From Pseudoneurospora amorphoporcata (taxonomy: Eukaryota > Ascomycota > Sordariomycetes > Sordariales > Sordariaceae), in NCBI GenBank assembly GCA_033297205.1, contig MU859075.1:124001-188000 (forward strand): DNA of 64,000 nt, written 5' to 3'. Under the pieces are notes generated by a model. That model was not told where the DNA came from. It saw only the letters and a list, made by a program, of their open reading frames with translations, and ran no database searches. The position numbers and the translations under genes were made by a program. Shown piece after piece: positions 12,011-23,623 of the stretch; within the stretch, counting starts at the first letter, position 1, and each line of letters starts with the position of its first letter.

Positions 12011-12599
12011 TTTGCCAGGATTTGGTGGCCGAGTGATGCTGCAAAAGTTGATATAATGCGGATATCAACTGAGCGTTTCGGCAGATGGTCTAGTGGAAGC
12101 TGCTGGAGGGGTGGATCGAGTGTGAATGGCGCTTGAGTCGATGATCCTGGGATGGCGAGTGAGGTGCTGGACCAGCGAATGGAAAGTGAGTCGACCGAGA
12201 TGACGACAAAACGATGTTGTGCAAATCTCGGATTCGTAGAGTTGCTGAGGCTGGAAGTCCTGGGAGATGGAAAAAGTGGCAGGGCGGCAGTTGTCGTCAA
12301 GTCGGAAGTGGTTGGTTCAGTGAGTGGCCCGGGAAGGTGTACTGAACGCTGCCCGGGGAGAAGGGGTGAATGAAACAGTTAATGATATTCTAGTGATCAA
12401 TGATGGGTCACGGGACCACGTGTCTTGTGCATTTAGCGCGCACCAACGCGTGCGTCCCCTTTGCTGTCCATTGTTCTGCATTTCCAGGTTGTTTACTTCA
12501 TGTCGTAACTGTAATTTACACAATACTCATTTACATGATTTGAACTCAGGAACGTCCTGCTTTATCCATTTGTTAACGTTCAACAGTAATTCCGGCGCA
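12011..12599. promoter_or_regulatory. Shared divergent promoter region of eaf3 and the Cnl2-like gene
   Basis: 589 nt separate the two divergent start codons. No gene fits here; both 5' leaders and promoters must lie in it. I could not identify a specific factor site with confidence. Confidence 0.55.
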
Positions 12600-13261
12600 A
12601 TGGCACCGACCGAGACAAAGATCCTCAGCGACTACTTGCTAGTCCCCGCACAGCTGCCTGCAATCATCTCCTTGCAAGAGTTCATTGAGCTTTTCCCGCG
12701 ATCCCTTCAATCTTCACCTCAAGTCAGAAACTTGTATCGTCATCTACAGACGCAAAGAAATGCCGTCGTCGATTCAGTTGCGGCCGAAATCGAGGCGGAG
12801 GCCAAGCGTGGCAAGGCAATGCGCCGGGTCATGACCAAGGCCAAACGTGAGGAGGAGTCGCAAGAGAACGACGACGAAGCTGAAATTGAACGGATTGTAA
12901 GATTTGAGAATCACTTTTCAACATTGTTGACCTGCAGTGGGCAAGAGAACTGACTGATGGCCCTCGTGGCACCTGTTTCGTGTTGTAGCTGTTTGGTTCG
13001 ACTTTTGATTCGCAAACCCCCAAGCATAGCATTGGTTCCATTCTTCCGCAGCTTGAAGGTGCCGTGTCGGAGCTTGAGAGCGAGCTTCAGCTGCTTGGAG
13101 AGGAAGAGGCAGCACTTTTAGCGTCCATTCAACAGACAGTGGGCAGCATGAGCGATCTACGCTACGGCCGCTTTGCTAATGGTCAACTGCGGCATCAAGT
13201 GCTCGAGGGGCTGGAGAGCTTGCGCGAGACTTGTAAATCCAAAAATCAATCATATTCGTGA
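12600..13261 (+). CDS. Cnl2/NKP2-family inner kinetochore protein
   Basis: Exons 12600-12896 and 12989-13261, joined in phase 0 over a 92-nt intron (GTAAGA donor, CTGAC branch, TTGTAG acceptor), encode 189 aa. The N-terminus MAPTETKILSDYLLVPAQLP, followed by FIELFPRSLQSSPQVRNLYRHLQTQR, is the signature of the fungal Cnl2/NKP2 family (fission yeast Cnl2, budding yeast Nkp2), an accessory subunit of the CCAN/COMA-associated inner kinetochore. The middle is charged (EIEAEAKRGKAMRR, KREEESQENDDEAEIERI) and the second exon is mostly helical with a coiled-coil-like stretch (LEGAVSELESELQLLGEEEAALLASIQQTV). Assignment is by recalled family sequence; length agrees with the family. Confidence 0.78.
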
Positions 13262-13694
13262 TATAAAATCGCTTATAGAGCTCCAAAAACGCGATGAAAC
13301 CCCGAGCCGAGCCAGCATAACGACCCGGGTCTCCAAAAAAAAGACCGCTTATTCCTGCACCCTCCTTTTGACCGTGATGGTTGATATATTCGCACGCGTT
13401 GCCCAACAATAACCGTCTTCCTCCCAACCTTTAGTAGAAACCAAATCCTTCATCATAAGCGTATTGGACATCACAGCGTTATAATCAAAGTATCCACAAG
13501 TCCCCCACCTCAAAGTTTGCAAAATAGTCAAAGCAAAGCATAAGGACGGTTGCAACTCCCCCTAACCAATCGATGGTATTGGGAGGGTGAACCACGCTAT
13601 GGACAGCCATATTCTCCATATCCTCCCAAAGGGCTATAACAACACGTGCAAATCTTGCGATTTCCACTATTTTCATCATGTTGGCACGGTTCAA
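13262..13694. other. Convergent intergenic region
   Basis: 433 nt between the 3' ends of the Cnl2-like gene (+) and the ER thioredoxin-like gene (-). On the minus strand an open frame of 69 codons continues directly behind the latter's TAG, but its codon use is AT-rich and unlike the genes around it. Confidence 0.5.
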
Positions 13695-14676
13695 CTAAGA
13701 ACGGCCATCACCGGGAGCAGCACCACGAGCAGGATTGGCAGGGCGGTTCTGCGCGCCTCCCATACTACGGTTCCTACAAATAAGAGAATACGTGTTAGCA
13801 TCTGACAAAGTGACGAGAAACGAGATCGGTTTACTCACATCATCGTCCTGCTGAAGAAGGAAACAAAGAGCATCATGGCCCACGAGGGGATGATGCTGAG
13901 GAAGTGGAGGGCGTAGGCAATGGGGACAGAGAGGTTGTACTGGGCAATGGTGCCGTCAAAGGGGTGAAGCGCGCCCTCGAAAAGCTCCATGCCGGCGGCC
14001 TCCTTGCCCTCCGTGGTCTCCTTATCGAATGTCTCGAGAAGATCGGCCGCGGTGACGGTGGTGAAGTTCAGGCGCTTCCAGTAGATGTCGACGGCGGCGG
14101 GCTGGGGGAGCATGTCCAAAACCCAGAGGGACGAAGCGCCAGCGGACCAGACATTGCAGAGAACGGGCTCCTCTTCGCAGTTGAGAACAGCGACATGGGG
14201 AGAGTTGGGGAGAGTCGCGAACTTCTCCACCGTCTCGCCGAAGGCCTCGTCGACGGGTCCGCAGCGGCCTGTGATTAAGGATACTGGTTAGAGTTCCGAC
14301 CCATTATATCGAATCAGAATGGATAGGCAAAGTTCATACCAAAGCACGTCTTGTTGCCACCAGTAACCAACACCCACCACTCCTCGGGGCTAGTGGCCGC
14401 GGGCTGGACGGGAGCGTACAAGGTGTCCTTCCAGTTCGAGAGCGTGAGGCGCTCAACCTTCTTGGCCTGTACTGAGGTGCTGGTGGCAGACTCAGCGTTG
14501 GAGACAATGGGCTTCTGCTGGGGAACCTCGGCGGCCTGGGGAACGGCAGCACCACCGGCAGTGCCAGCGAAGCTTCCGAGGAAGTTCTGGAACTTGGCCT
14601 TGTACTGGTCGAGGGGACTTTCGGCGGCAGCCAGAAGAGGCAATGCCAGTACGGCGGCAGAGGTGGAGAAGCGCAT
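13695..14676 (-). CDS. Uncharacterised ER thioredoxin-like membrane protein
   Basis: Three exons on the minus strand, 14676-14340, 14268-13839 and 13773-13695, give 281 aa. The last intron has a perfect TGCTAAC branch. The start at MRFSTSAAVLALPLLAAAES is chosen because it makes a clean signal peptide; an in-frame ATG 13 codons upstream would bury it. Order: signal peptide, Ala/Pro/Ser-rich linker, a thioredoxin-like segment (EEWWVLVTGGNKTCFGRCGP, then HVAVLNCEEEPVLCNVW), and a hydrophobic membrane span near the C-terminus (VPIAYALHFLSIIPSWAMMLFV), followed by a short polar Gly/Asn/Pro tail. The cysteines are spaced C-x3-C rather than the usual CxxC, so classical disulfide exchange is uncertain. 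Function unknown to me; an ER membrane protein with a lumenal thioredoxin-like domain is inference. Confidence 0.75.
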
Positions 14677-15599
14677 TATATCTGGACTGTGGATAGAAAC
14701 CGTGAAGCTGGACAAGGACCGTGGAGAGAGTTGGGGGGCGGAGAATGAATGGTACAGGAGATTTTCACAGAAAAAAGAGAATCAGATGTCAAGCTGTCTT
14801 GTCTTTTTGTTCGTTAGCTCCAATGAGGTGATGTAAGGACACCCGTTCTCAACGGATGAGGGGCCTTGAGCGAGGGCTGGACGTATCAGACGAGAGCCTG
14901 GGGTCTCCAGTCTGTAGCTCAATGCGGGCGGGTGGAGTAAGACATATTCGGTGATCATTTCGGCGGGCAGGCAGAATGTGAGAGACGGGGACGAAGGGAC
15001 TTTTGGTACCTTTGCTTCTCTCGTCGAATGCAATGTTATTGTAAACAAAGAGAGGAGCTCACCCCTATACAAGTGAACTGGCGACGGATACCTAGGGAGA
15101 CGGCGTGTTGCAGATGGTTAGTAACTGGATGGACAATGACGCGAAGATAAGAGAACATACCTCTACCCTCGGGTTTTATTGACAGAATCGAGCACGTGTT
15201 CTTGGTCCCTTCCCAACGTTGCGATACAAATGGGGAACCGTAGCAACAGAAGCAGGTGTCAGGGGGCTCGAGACCCTTCTGTTCACAGCAACCGCCCGCC
15301 CAACAAACTGGAACACGGAACAGCTGCCCCGGCCCCCTGGATTCTAGGCAGAACCCCACAGCGAACCCCAACCCGACCCGTCCATGTCGTGTCATGCCCG
15401 CCAAGCGATGTGAGCCTTGTCATCTAAGCGCGCACGGTGGCTATCAAGCACCAGCCACAGTACCCATTCACATAATTGTGGCTTGTTTCATTCAGTTCGA
15501 GGGGCAATTACAGTTCTTATTGGCACCTTGACGACCTCAACTTCAACCCTCCATCATTCAATCATATATACCCACGGCGCATAACTGTTTATTTCAGAC
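14677..15599. promoter_or_regulatory. Divergent promoter region between the ER protein and CENP-Q-like genes
   Basis: 923 nt without a supportable coding region. A CATATATACCC motif at about 15563-15573 lies about 30 nt upstream of the CENP-Q-like start codon and could be a TATA element. Confidence 0.4.
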
Positions 15600-17609
15600 A
15601 TGGTAAGGGCAATTGACCCACTTCCAATAGTTGCATACTAACTTTCATAAAAGGCGTCCGAGATACCAAATCAAAAGAGGAAGCGCGGTCGTCCCCTTAA
15701 CGCGTCCAAGACAGGAGAAGACGCGTCGGGGCGCGCAGAAGAGACAACAACAACAAGGAGATCGAAGCCAGCAGAGAAGACGCAAACTGAAGATGCAGAA
15801 GGCGCATCCAATGCAGGGGCAAAGAAACGAGGACGACCTAAGAAGACACTCGATATTGATCCCCTAGAGGACGACGCAACACCTGCTGTTCTCGAGAAGC
15901 AGTCCAAACGAGGACCCAAGGCCGGAGAGGAACCTGTCGCCGAGGAACCGCCTAACCCTAGGAAGAGAGGGCGACCACCCAAGGAGCGCACAGAAGATGC
16001 TAGTCCCGACGCGCAGGAATCGAGACCACGGAAACGGAGCAAGCCATCCCCTGATGTAGACGAGCCAGTGGAAGACGAGGACGAACCAGTTTCGGGACCA
16101 ACCAAGAAACCAAGAGGGAGGCCGAGCAAGGACACCAAGGTGGCAGAGAAGGGTTTGCGTGGCCGGAAAGAAGTAGCGTCGGCTGAGGAGGAACCAGCAC
16201 AGAAGGAGGACGTCCGCCGAAGTAAAAGGTCAACCAATTCAAGTCAGCAATCATCGAAAAATACTCAACGTGGAAAGGAGAATAGGCGGGATCTATCAGC
16301 AGACCAGAACAGTAGTCGCGCATCATTACGCGAAGTACCCGTCTCCCTGGCTCAGAACCGGATGTCACCTCCGCAGAACGAGCAGACCACCAAGAGCAGG
16401 AAAGGAAACAAGGTAGCCGAAGCCGAGGACGCCGACATTGAGGAGGATGCGCCCAAACGACAGCGCAGAAGGGGTCAGGCTGTTCCAGAAGCTGAATATC
16501 CCGAGCGCCCTGAGGTTGCACAGAACAAGAAGCGCGGACCAGCACATCGTCCTCCAAATGCCACCAAAACAGAGAAGGCCGTGCCTGCGGCCGCTACTAA
16601 GAAACAGCGGGCAGAGAAACAGTCAACCAAGGACTCGGAAGCGAACACCACGGGACCAGCAGATAAGCCACGCCGACGGAAGAACGCCGAACCGGACGAA
16701 AATGAAGAACCTGCCGCCCAACAACCCAAAGAAGCCAAGGAGAATCCCGCTCCCGTCCCCAAATACCGCCACCTCACTTCCCGCACTCGCCAGATCCCCC
16801 GGTCCACCATTGCCTCCAAATGGTCACCACTGGACCCTCCCTCCATCGCCACAGTAGACAGCATCATCGCCGACGCCTCCCGCCCTATCCTCTTCCGCCT
16901 CCGCGAAACCCGTAGCGACTCAAGCCGGCACGCCCACGCCCAAGACATCCTAACCACCTTCGCTTCGCGCCTCCACAAGAAGCTGGAGAAGGGCATGCCA
17001 TTCCCGCCACCCTCCATCCCTTCCGTCTCCAAGCAGCAGCCGAGGGACGCCAACGGCGAATCTGCAGCAGCAGGCGCAGCAAGTCACGATGCAGAGTTCG
17101 ACTTTGAACAGACCATCAACGCGATCCAAGCGCTCGAGAGGACGCTCGATCCGCTGCTACACTCGGTCGCGCTCCTTAAGCGGGAGAAGGAGAAGGAGGA
17201 GCAAGAGTTAGAGCGGGCGTACAGGCGGCTGAGAACACTGGAGACTAATGCGCGGACGCAATCGAGAGGGTGGAGGGAACGCGGGAAGCGGGACCATGTG
17301 TTGGCGCCGGGGATAAGACCTACTGGACTGGGTGCTGCGAGGGAATGGGAGGAGGAAGGGGAGATTGAGCTGGTCAAGAAGTCCACGGAGGATGGTAAAA
17401 CGAGTGGGAGCGTGTTCAAGGAGATTGAGGGCGATGAGGAGCTCGTTAAGGTGGCGCAGCAGTTGGGAAGCCATATGGAGAGTATGAGAGGGAACTTGGA
17501 ACAGATTGAAGGGGTGGTGCCTGCTATGGAGAAGACGAAGGGGGCGCTGCAAGGGGTTTTGCAGAAGTATCTTGACGAGAAGCAGTATGAGCAGGTTGTG
17601 TTTGGGTAA
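15600..17609 (+). CDS. AT-hook protein with CENP-Q (Fta7/Okp1-type) domain
   Basis: The first coding exon is only the ATG (15600-15602). A 51-nt intron (GTAAGG donor, TACTAAC branch, AAAAG acceptor) leads to exon 2, 15654-17609, giving 652 aa. Without this splice the frame has no ATG until 16068 and the first three AT hooks are lost. Residues 1-170 contain four AT hooks (RKRGRPLNA, KKRGRPKKT, RKRGRPPKE, KPRGRPSKD) that would bind AT-rich DNA such as fungal centromeres. A long charged linker follows. From about residue 370 comes the CENP-Q core (KYRHLTSRTRQIPRSTIASK, then RLHKKLEKGMPFPPPS), then a coiled coil (LKREKEKEEQELERAYRRLR, about 507-536). CENP-Q/Okp1 is a CCAN subunit that links CENP-A chromatin to the outer kinetochore. 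Family call by recalled motif, fairly sure. Confidence 0.82.
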
Positions 17610-19047
17610 GGCATCTGGGTGTCGCAGTGTTCAATTGGGTTGGAATTTGTCAGTGGGCGTTGGCGGAGTTGTTGGCGGATGGATGATATCCGGACTTGAT
17701 GTCCACGAGTCATGAAGAATATTGTATGTTTGGTGATCAAGCGATCAAGTCATGGATCAACAGCGTTGAACCGTTTGTTGGCCATCTCTCTGTCGCACCA
17801 GGCGCTATCCGATGAACCATGGCGACTGAGCTAGTAGGCCTGCGACATATTTAAACTCAAAAGCTGAGTGGCAAGAAGACACGGGTATGAAGCTCGTCTA
17901 AATATGCTCTTAGTGACAGAATGGGATTGCGGATTTGTTGCCACAAGAGAACAGCTGAAACGGGATACTGATATGCAGGGCTTGACCGAACAAGAATATA
18001 CTCTTTGAGCGTTTGTATCCTGGGTCACCGTGCCGGCATGTGAAGGCGACAAACCCGAGACGACAAGACACTTGAGTCCTGTGCCTGACACATGTATTTC
18101 CAGTAAGAACAAAGACCCCCTTGATCGTGGAATGTCAATACATTCATCTCTGTCAAATTTATGACGATGTGCCTTTTTGCAAAGGCTGGATCAGCATTAT
18201 TTACTAGACAAAACAGGATGTCTTTGACCCCCATAGGAATAGGCGTGTCATGGCTGGAACATGGAAACTGGATGATGGGGTCAGCAATGAAGGTCACAGG
18301 CTTCTGTGACGTTGTACTCGATTGGGATATTGGAGAACTGTTTGTATCAACTTATTGGGTATTCTACTCTTCTGTCCCCTCCTTTCTCCAGTCGATAATT
18401 CCTTCCAACCTTGGATGGATGCCAGACACTCGGCCAAAAAAAAAACACGAGAGATGCGACGTGCAGTTTGAGGTCCTCTGAAACGGGTGGCCGGGCTAAT
18501 ATGTAAATAAAGACCAGAGTCAAAGGGAGATGAGGCAAGTTGAAAAACAGGAATATGAACCTGAAGAACACCCTGCTTCAATACGTGAAGGTGTCACACA
18601 CACATGTGACCTGCCTCAAGACCAAGCAGGTTGTAAATGACATCTCTCATGATATGTAACTTTGGTTAGGACTCGTGAAAGGAACTGTAGGGTAGAAATC
18701 CCGGCCGGGACTAAGGGTTGCCTGGGTGACCAAATTCTGACATTGAAGGGCCAACCTTCCTTCGGACGACCACCCCACCTCAACCGAGTCCAGGACGCCG
18801 TTCCTTCCTTCCCGTCTTCTGCCAAGGGCCGTCCTAAGTTTTCTGCCTGGTAGGTACCTTGCTGATACAGCAATTGGCCAATGACCTTGGTCGCATGTGT
18901 TTCGACGGGATAAAATATTTTTCCACAGTCGCTGTTCGTACGAGCTTCACAATAGCTCTAATACCCTACCGGTCTGAATAGACCAAAATAGTAAACAACC
19001 CACCCTATTGCTTGCCATTGTCGCGTTATTCGCATCATTGCACCACA
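17610..19047. other. Intergenic region, no gene seen
   Basis: 1.4 kb between two + strand genes. Short unbiased frames only. It holds the 3' UTR of the CENP-Q-like gene and the promoter of the next. Confidence 0.5.
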
Positions 19048-21878
19048 ATGGACCGAGTCCAAGATTGGGTCACCGATCTTCCTACTCCCGGAGTTATTGC
19101 TGCCCCCTTACCCAGCCCTGTCGCGAGCCACCTCTCCCTCTCTTCAGGCAAATCGAATCCTCCCCCGCTGCGCAGGAAAGGAAACATTACACCTGATTTG
19201 CTTCCTGACAGGACTTATCACCAGCATCATCATCATCCTTCGGAACAAAACACCAAGGCGCCTCAACAACCTCCGCCGGATATAGCAGCCACCAACATCC
19301 CGTCAGTCACTCGACCATCTTTCGACATTGCTTCTTGCCAGCAGAACAACGAGCTCATCATGTATGCACACGACAGCAAGGCCATTCGTGGCAACTTTAT
19401 TCCCGTCTCCAAGTCAATGGGCGGTCGCAGTCGCTCCCCTACACTGGAGAACACCGGCTCCCAGCCCCAGGCATCCCAACATTTCAAGTTGCAGCTCAGC
19501 TTGACCGAGTCACAAATGGAGAGGCTAGCCCAAGTGTAAGCAAACAAGTGAAAATTGATTTCTCCTTTCCCATACTAACCTGTCGAAGCCTCTCCGAAGA
19601 TGGCGACACAGAGAGAGAATCGCGTGGTCGTCAGGCTCCTCAGCCAGAAGAAGTCCATCATCCCGAGGCCGTAGCATCCCCTAATCCCAAGGCCAAGGGG
19701 CACAAGACGCTCAAGCAAAGATTCAGGTCTCTCTCTCCCGCGAAGAGAAGAAAGAACCAGCAAGAGGTGGTTGCCACTCCTTCCAGACAGCGTTCGCCTT
19801 CGCCCGTCAGAAGAGGTACGGGCCCGAAAACCTCCGAGCAACGTCGGCCTGGCTACGATTCCAACTCTTATCAGTCACCTCAACCTGCCAGCAAGACGAG
19901 GCAGTTCCATCAGCAGCAGGTTTCGTGGGATCGGCAGTACGATTCCCCCAAGCCTGTAAGCGGACAGAGACAGCAGCAAGGCCACCACCAGCAACAGCAG
20001 CAATGCCTGTCTCCTCAGTCGGCTAGCAGACAAAGGCAAGAGCAGCAGCAGCAGCAACGTGCTGCCGAAGCCACTACCGAGGCCGCTGTGTTCCGCTTGG
20101 CTTCCCCGTCTCCTTCTAGGCGTCGTCAAGATCGCGTCCCTCTTGCTCCAATCGACACCGACATTGCTCGTCTCCACGCCAAGGTCACGGCCGAGCGTGA
20201 GCCCATCGTCATCCATTACTCTCCCGAGCCCGAGGCGCGCGTGGCCTCCCAGGCTGCTCAGATTGTAGCCACAGACAAGTCCTCCGTCTACTCCCAGGAG
20301 AATCAGGAACCTGCTCGTGACCTTCGCTTCCGCTCCCAGATCAGTCCGCTCCACGTCGTCAAGGACAACAACCAAGAGAACGATAGCGCATATTCGCAGA
20401 CTCTCAGCATCCTTCAGGACTACGGCAACTGGACCAGCTGGGTCAACTCCGAGCCTGTCCAAAACAACCAAGACTCGGAAGTCCCTCGCGCTCCCACCAA
20501 GTTGTCCAACCATAGCGCCGACCGGCCTGGCACCAGTCAAGGAACCAACCAGTCCTCTTCAAACGGAGCCACAGGCGCCGATGACTTCCACTACTCAGCA
20601 CTGACTCCTCTCTTCCCAGTCCACAATATCAACAACCCCAACCGCAACATTCGCATGGCTTCCAAGACCTTGATTGGTGAAAACGGCTGGTTGGAGTCTA
20701 CATCTCGCCCGTCGGACGCCCAGAACCCGAAACAACCCAACGCCGCCGCCGCCGCCCCCAATGGCCACAGCAAGAAACCTTCCACCGCCACCCCTGTCCG
20801 CAAAACTGGCTTCCTCGATAACCTCGTCAAAAAAGCCAAAGACTTCGTCTCCGCTCCTCTTCCCGAGCAGGGGAACAACAACCAGCGCTCCTCCCACGAC
20901 GCCAACAAGCCTCACTCCCCGCGCACCTTACAAATCTCTCTCACCCCTCGCGAGCAATCCTTGCTCTACTGCGAGCTAGAGTTCCTCCTCTCCACTCTCC
21001 TAAACACCTACATAACCACCCAGCTCTCGCTTGGCCTGCTCGATCACACCAAACTCAAGCGTATTTCTGACACATGGAAATCCAAAGGCCGCCCGCGCGT
21101 CGTCTCCTTCCGGTACGACCTCGAGACCCAACTCGACCTTGTCCGCTTGCACGTCAACGACTTCAAGTTCTACGGTCCCGCGGCGGCGAACACCACCGCC
21201 ATCTTGGGCATCGTCGACGGCGCCAAGACCGACACGCGCGCGATGCGCATCAGGACGTTTTGCCAGCCGGATACAGTGGTGGCTAAGCAACTTGTTGGAG
21301 CGCGAGCGTTGTGCGGACTGTTGGGTGCCGGAGATACGGAGGAGAGGAAGTTAGGGGAGTGTATTGGATTCTTCAGGGCAGCAGTGGAGAGGGAAGTGCA
21401 GAGGGGGATGATTGAGGTTGGTGCTGCTGGTAATAATGAGCAGCAGACAAGTGAACAGCAGGAGCAACAGCAGCAGAGGGAGTCAGGAAATACCGCCACC
21501 TCGGGAGATGGGATTTGGGTTGGTGGTGCGCCGCAGTATCAGGGCCCGCCGTCACCGATTCCGGAACAACGGAACTTGAACCAAACTCAAACTCAGTCTC
21601 AGATTCAGATCCAGAGTCGGAGTCAGAGCCCGGTGAGACGTGGTGGACATCCTTCATCTGGCGAGTCGAACAAGTGGCAACAGCATCCGCATCCGCATCA
21701 GCACCGCCAACACAACACTGCTCCCGGTCACCCTGGTGCCAGCGGCGCTCATGGTCATAGCCATGCGCTCTCTAGCCCGGTTCGGTTCACCACTTTTGCT
21801 GCTGCTTCTGGTGGTGGACACTTGAAGGGATCGCCATCGCAAGGAATCATCAAGATGGATCCGAGCGCTTACGAGTGA
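19048..21878 (+). CDS. Uncharacterised low-complexity protein with a conserved-looking C-terminal domain
   Basis: Exons 19048-19535 and 19589-21878, joined by a 53-nt intron (GTAAGC donor, ACTAAC branch), encode 925 aa. ATG 19048 (MDRVQDWVTDLPTPGV) is the first ATG of the frame. Residues 1-600 are disordered: His and Gln runs, SP/RSPSP repeats (SLSPAKRRKN, SPSPVRRG, SPSPSRRR) that resemble phosphorylation-rich SR-like segments, and a basic nuclear-localisation-like patch. Residues about 605-765 are ordered and hydrophobic (LTPREQSLLYCELEFLLSTL, LGLLDHTKLKRISDTWKSKG, then TRAMRIRTFCQPDTVVAKQL and CGLLGAGDTEERKLGECIGF). The tail is again Gln/His/Ser-rich. I do not recognise the domain; the rich C-ending codon use shows the gene is real. 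A nuclear or RNA-related role is only a guess from composition. Confidence 0.8.
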
Positions 21879-23623
21879 GGATGTTCATCCGGGTTCCAAG
21901 GTCTTTTGAGTTTGGGGTTCATTTGGGTTGGCTTCGGCTCGTTGTTTATGGATCTCTTTTTTCCTCATTTCCCGGCGTTATATATATAGGAAGCGTCTTC
22001 TTCAATGGGCTTCTTCCTTCATGAAAGGAATGTTATGGATAATGATGTATGATCAAAGATACCCCCCATCGGTCTGGGAACTTGCTTTCAAATTGGGAAA
22101 ATAGGTAGTGGAAAGGAAAGAGCAAGCCGTTGGTACTGGCTTTTAGGGCAATGAATTTTCTGGTCTGACCGCGGTCTCAGGGGAGAGAATGATTGAGATG
22201 GGGGCGTATCTAGTGTGGCAGTAGAAAACAAGAGAATCGAGAATCAATCATTTCAAACCATCTGATGTTCAAATTCCCACCGACACTTTTGGCGAAGTAT
22301 CGGTGGCTGACTGCATACATAGAATGACTGGTGACAGAGGGATCGCCAGTTACCCGCATGCAACGGGCAAGTGGAAAGCGACATGGGACGTCCTGCGATG
22401 TTGTCGGAACTAACAGGTAGGTCCACTATCAGGCCATCAGGTGGTCCTACGGCCCTGCCACCTATCAAAGGTATCGAGTGGCTGTAGCTCGGTGTGGGTT
22501 GTGCATGAGCATGCTTGCCTGTGCGTTAAGATCTGACCATCGGTGGTTTTGTACCGAACATTGGAAGACAAAACGGCTCAGGGTTAGGGATTTTGATGAT
22601 AATATCTCGGGGAACACCAGCTGCATCGTGATCAGAAGACAGGGGAGAGTACGATGAGGAGATAATTGAATAAGGGGAAGATGTGGTATAGCATAAGATG
22701 TGCTATATAAGCAATCGAAGGTGTTCAGAACCTGTTTAAAACGTGGGGATAATGTCCACTGCTTGGGTTTCATCCATCTCGATTGAGATCTTGTTTGCTT
22801 TTTCTCAACCTCCCTCACTTTGTATACAAAACTATCGCGACATTCCTGAATCCAAGCCCTTTGTACAATCAGGTTTTACATACCAAGCGTCAAGAGTTTT
22901 GCCCATATCCTGTAACATGATCTAAAGCTCAGCAGCCTGTTCATCCTTAGTTTCCCCTTAATCGTATCTACATCATCATCGTCCTTATATATCCCATCGC
23001 CCACTTTGTTACTATCATATCACACCTTGTACTTACGAATCAGTCTATCATACCCACCTTTGCTAACCACAAACGCGCGTCTATACACACCACACATACA
23101 ACCACTTATATTCGTGACCAGGGGTAGCCGGTTCTAGACATACCTGAGTTAGTTGTCCCCGAGCTCCCATTTTATATCCGTGGAGATAGGCCGCGCAATC
23201 ATGAACAGGGTCCCCCGGCTTCATGATCCCGTTTACCGTTTCATCGGCCGTGACGGTGACGCAAGCTCTCGTGGTGTTTTTTTGTCTCCTTTCTACTAAC
23301 TCTGTAGTTCACCACTCGTTGCTCATGTTTGATTTTACACTCCTAGCGCAAAGTTGAAAGCGTTCCGCAATTTCTTTTGTTCCTTTTGATTGCTGGGAAA
23401 AGCACGAACCGCTCAAGTTCCTCATCCGATCAGTTATGGGTCAGACCTGAGTCCATCTTTCATCCAGTCTTCCGGGCGCAACTCGCGAAGGATCTGGAAA
23501 AGTTAATTCGTACCTAGCCACCTTCACTTTACTTTTAACCCAGCTCGCTCTCTCGCTGATCCCGACGACCTAGCATGCCCTCCCTCCACGGCGTTCTTAC
23601 ACTTGTCCAATTCAACCGCAAAG
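21879..23623. other. Intergenic region, no gene seen
   Basis: 1.7 kb without supportable coding sequence. A TTATATATATAGG element at about 21979-21991 lies just after the upstream gene and another TATATATCCC at about 22986 lies about 640 nt before the LicD-like gene; neither can be tied to a start site. Confidence 0.45.

Noticed and set aside
18715..18740. GGGTTGCCTGGGTGACC, recalling the 3' half of a 5S rRNA gene
   Set aside because: The rest of a 5S gene and its internal control elements are not present.
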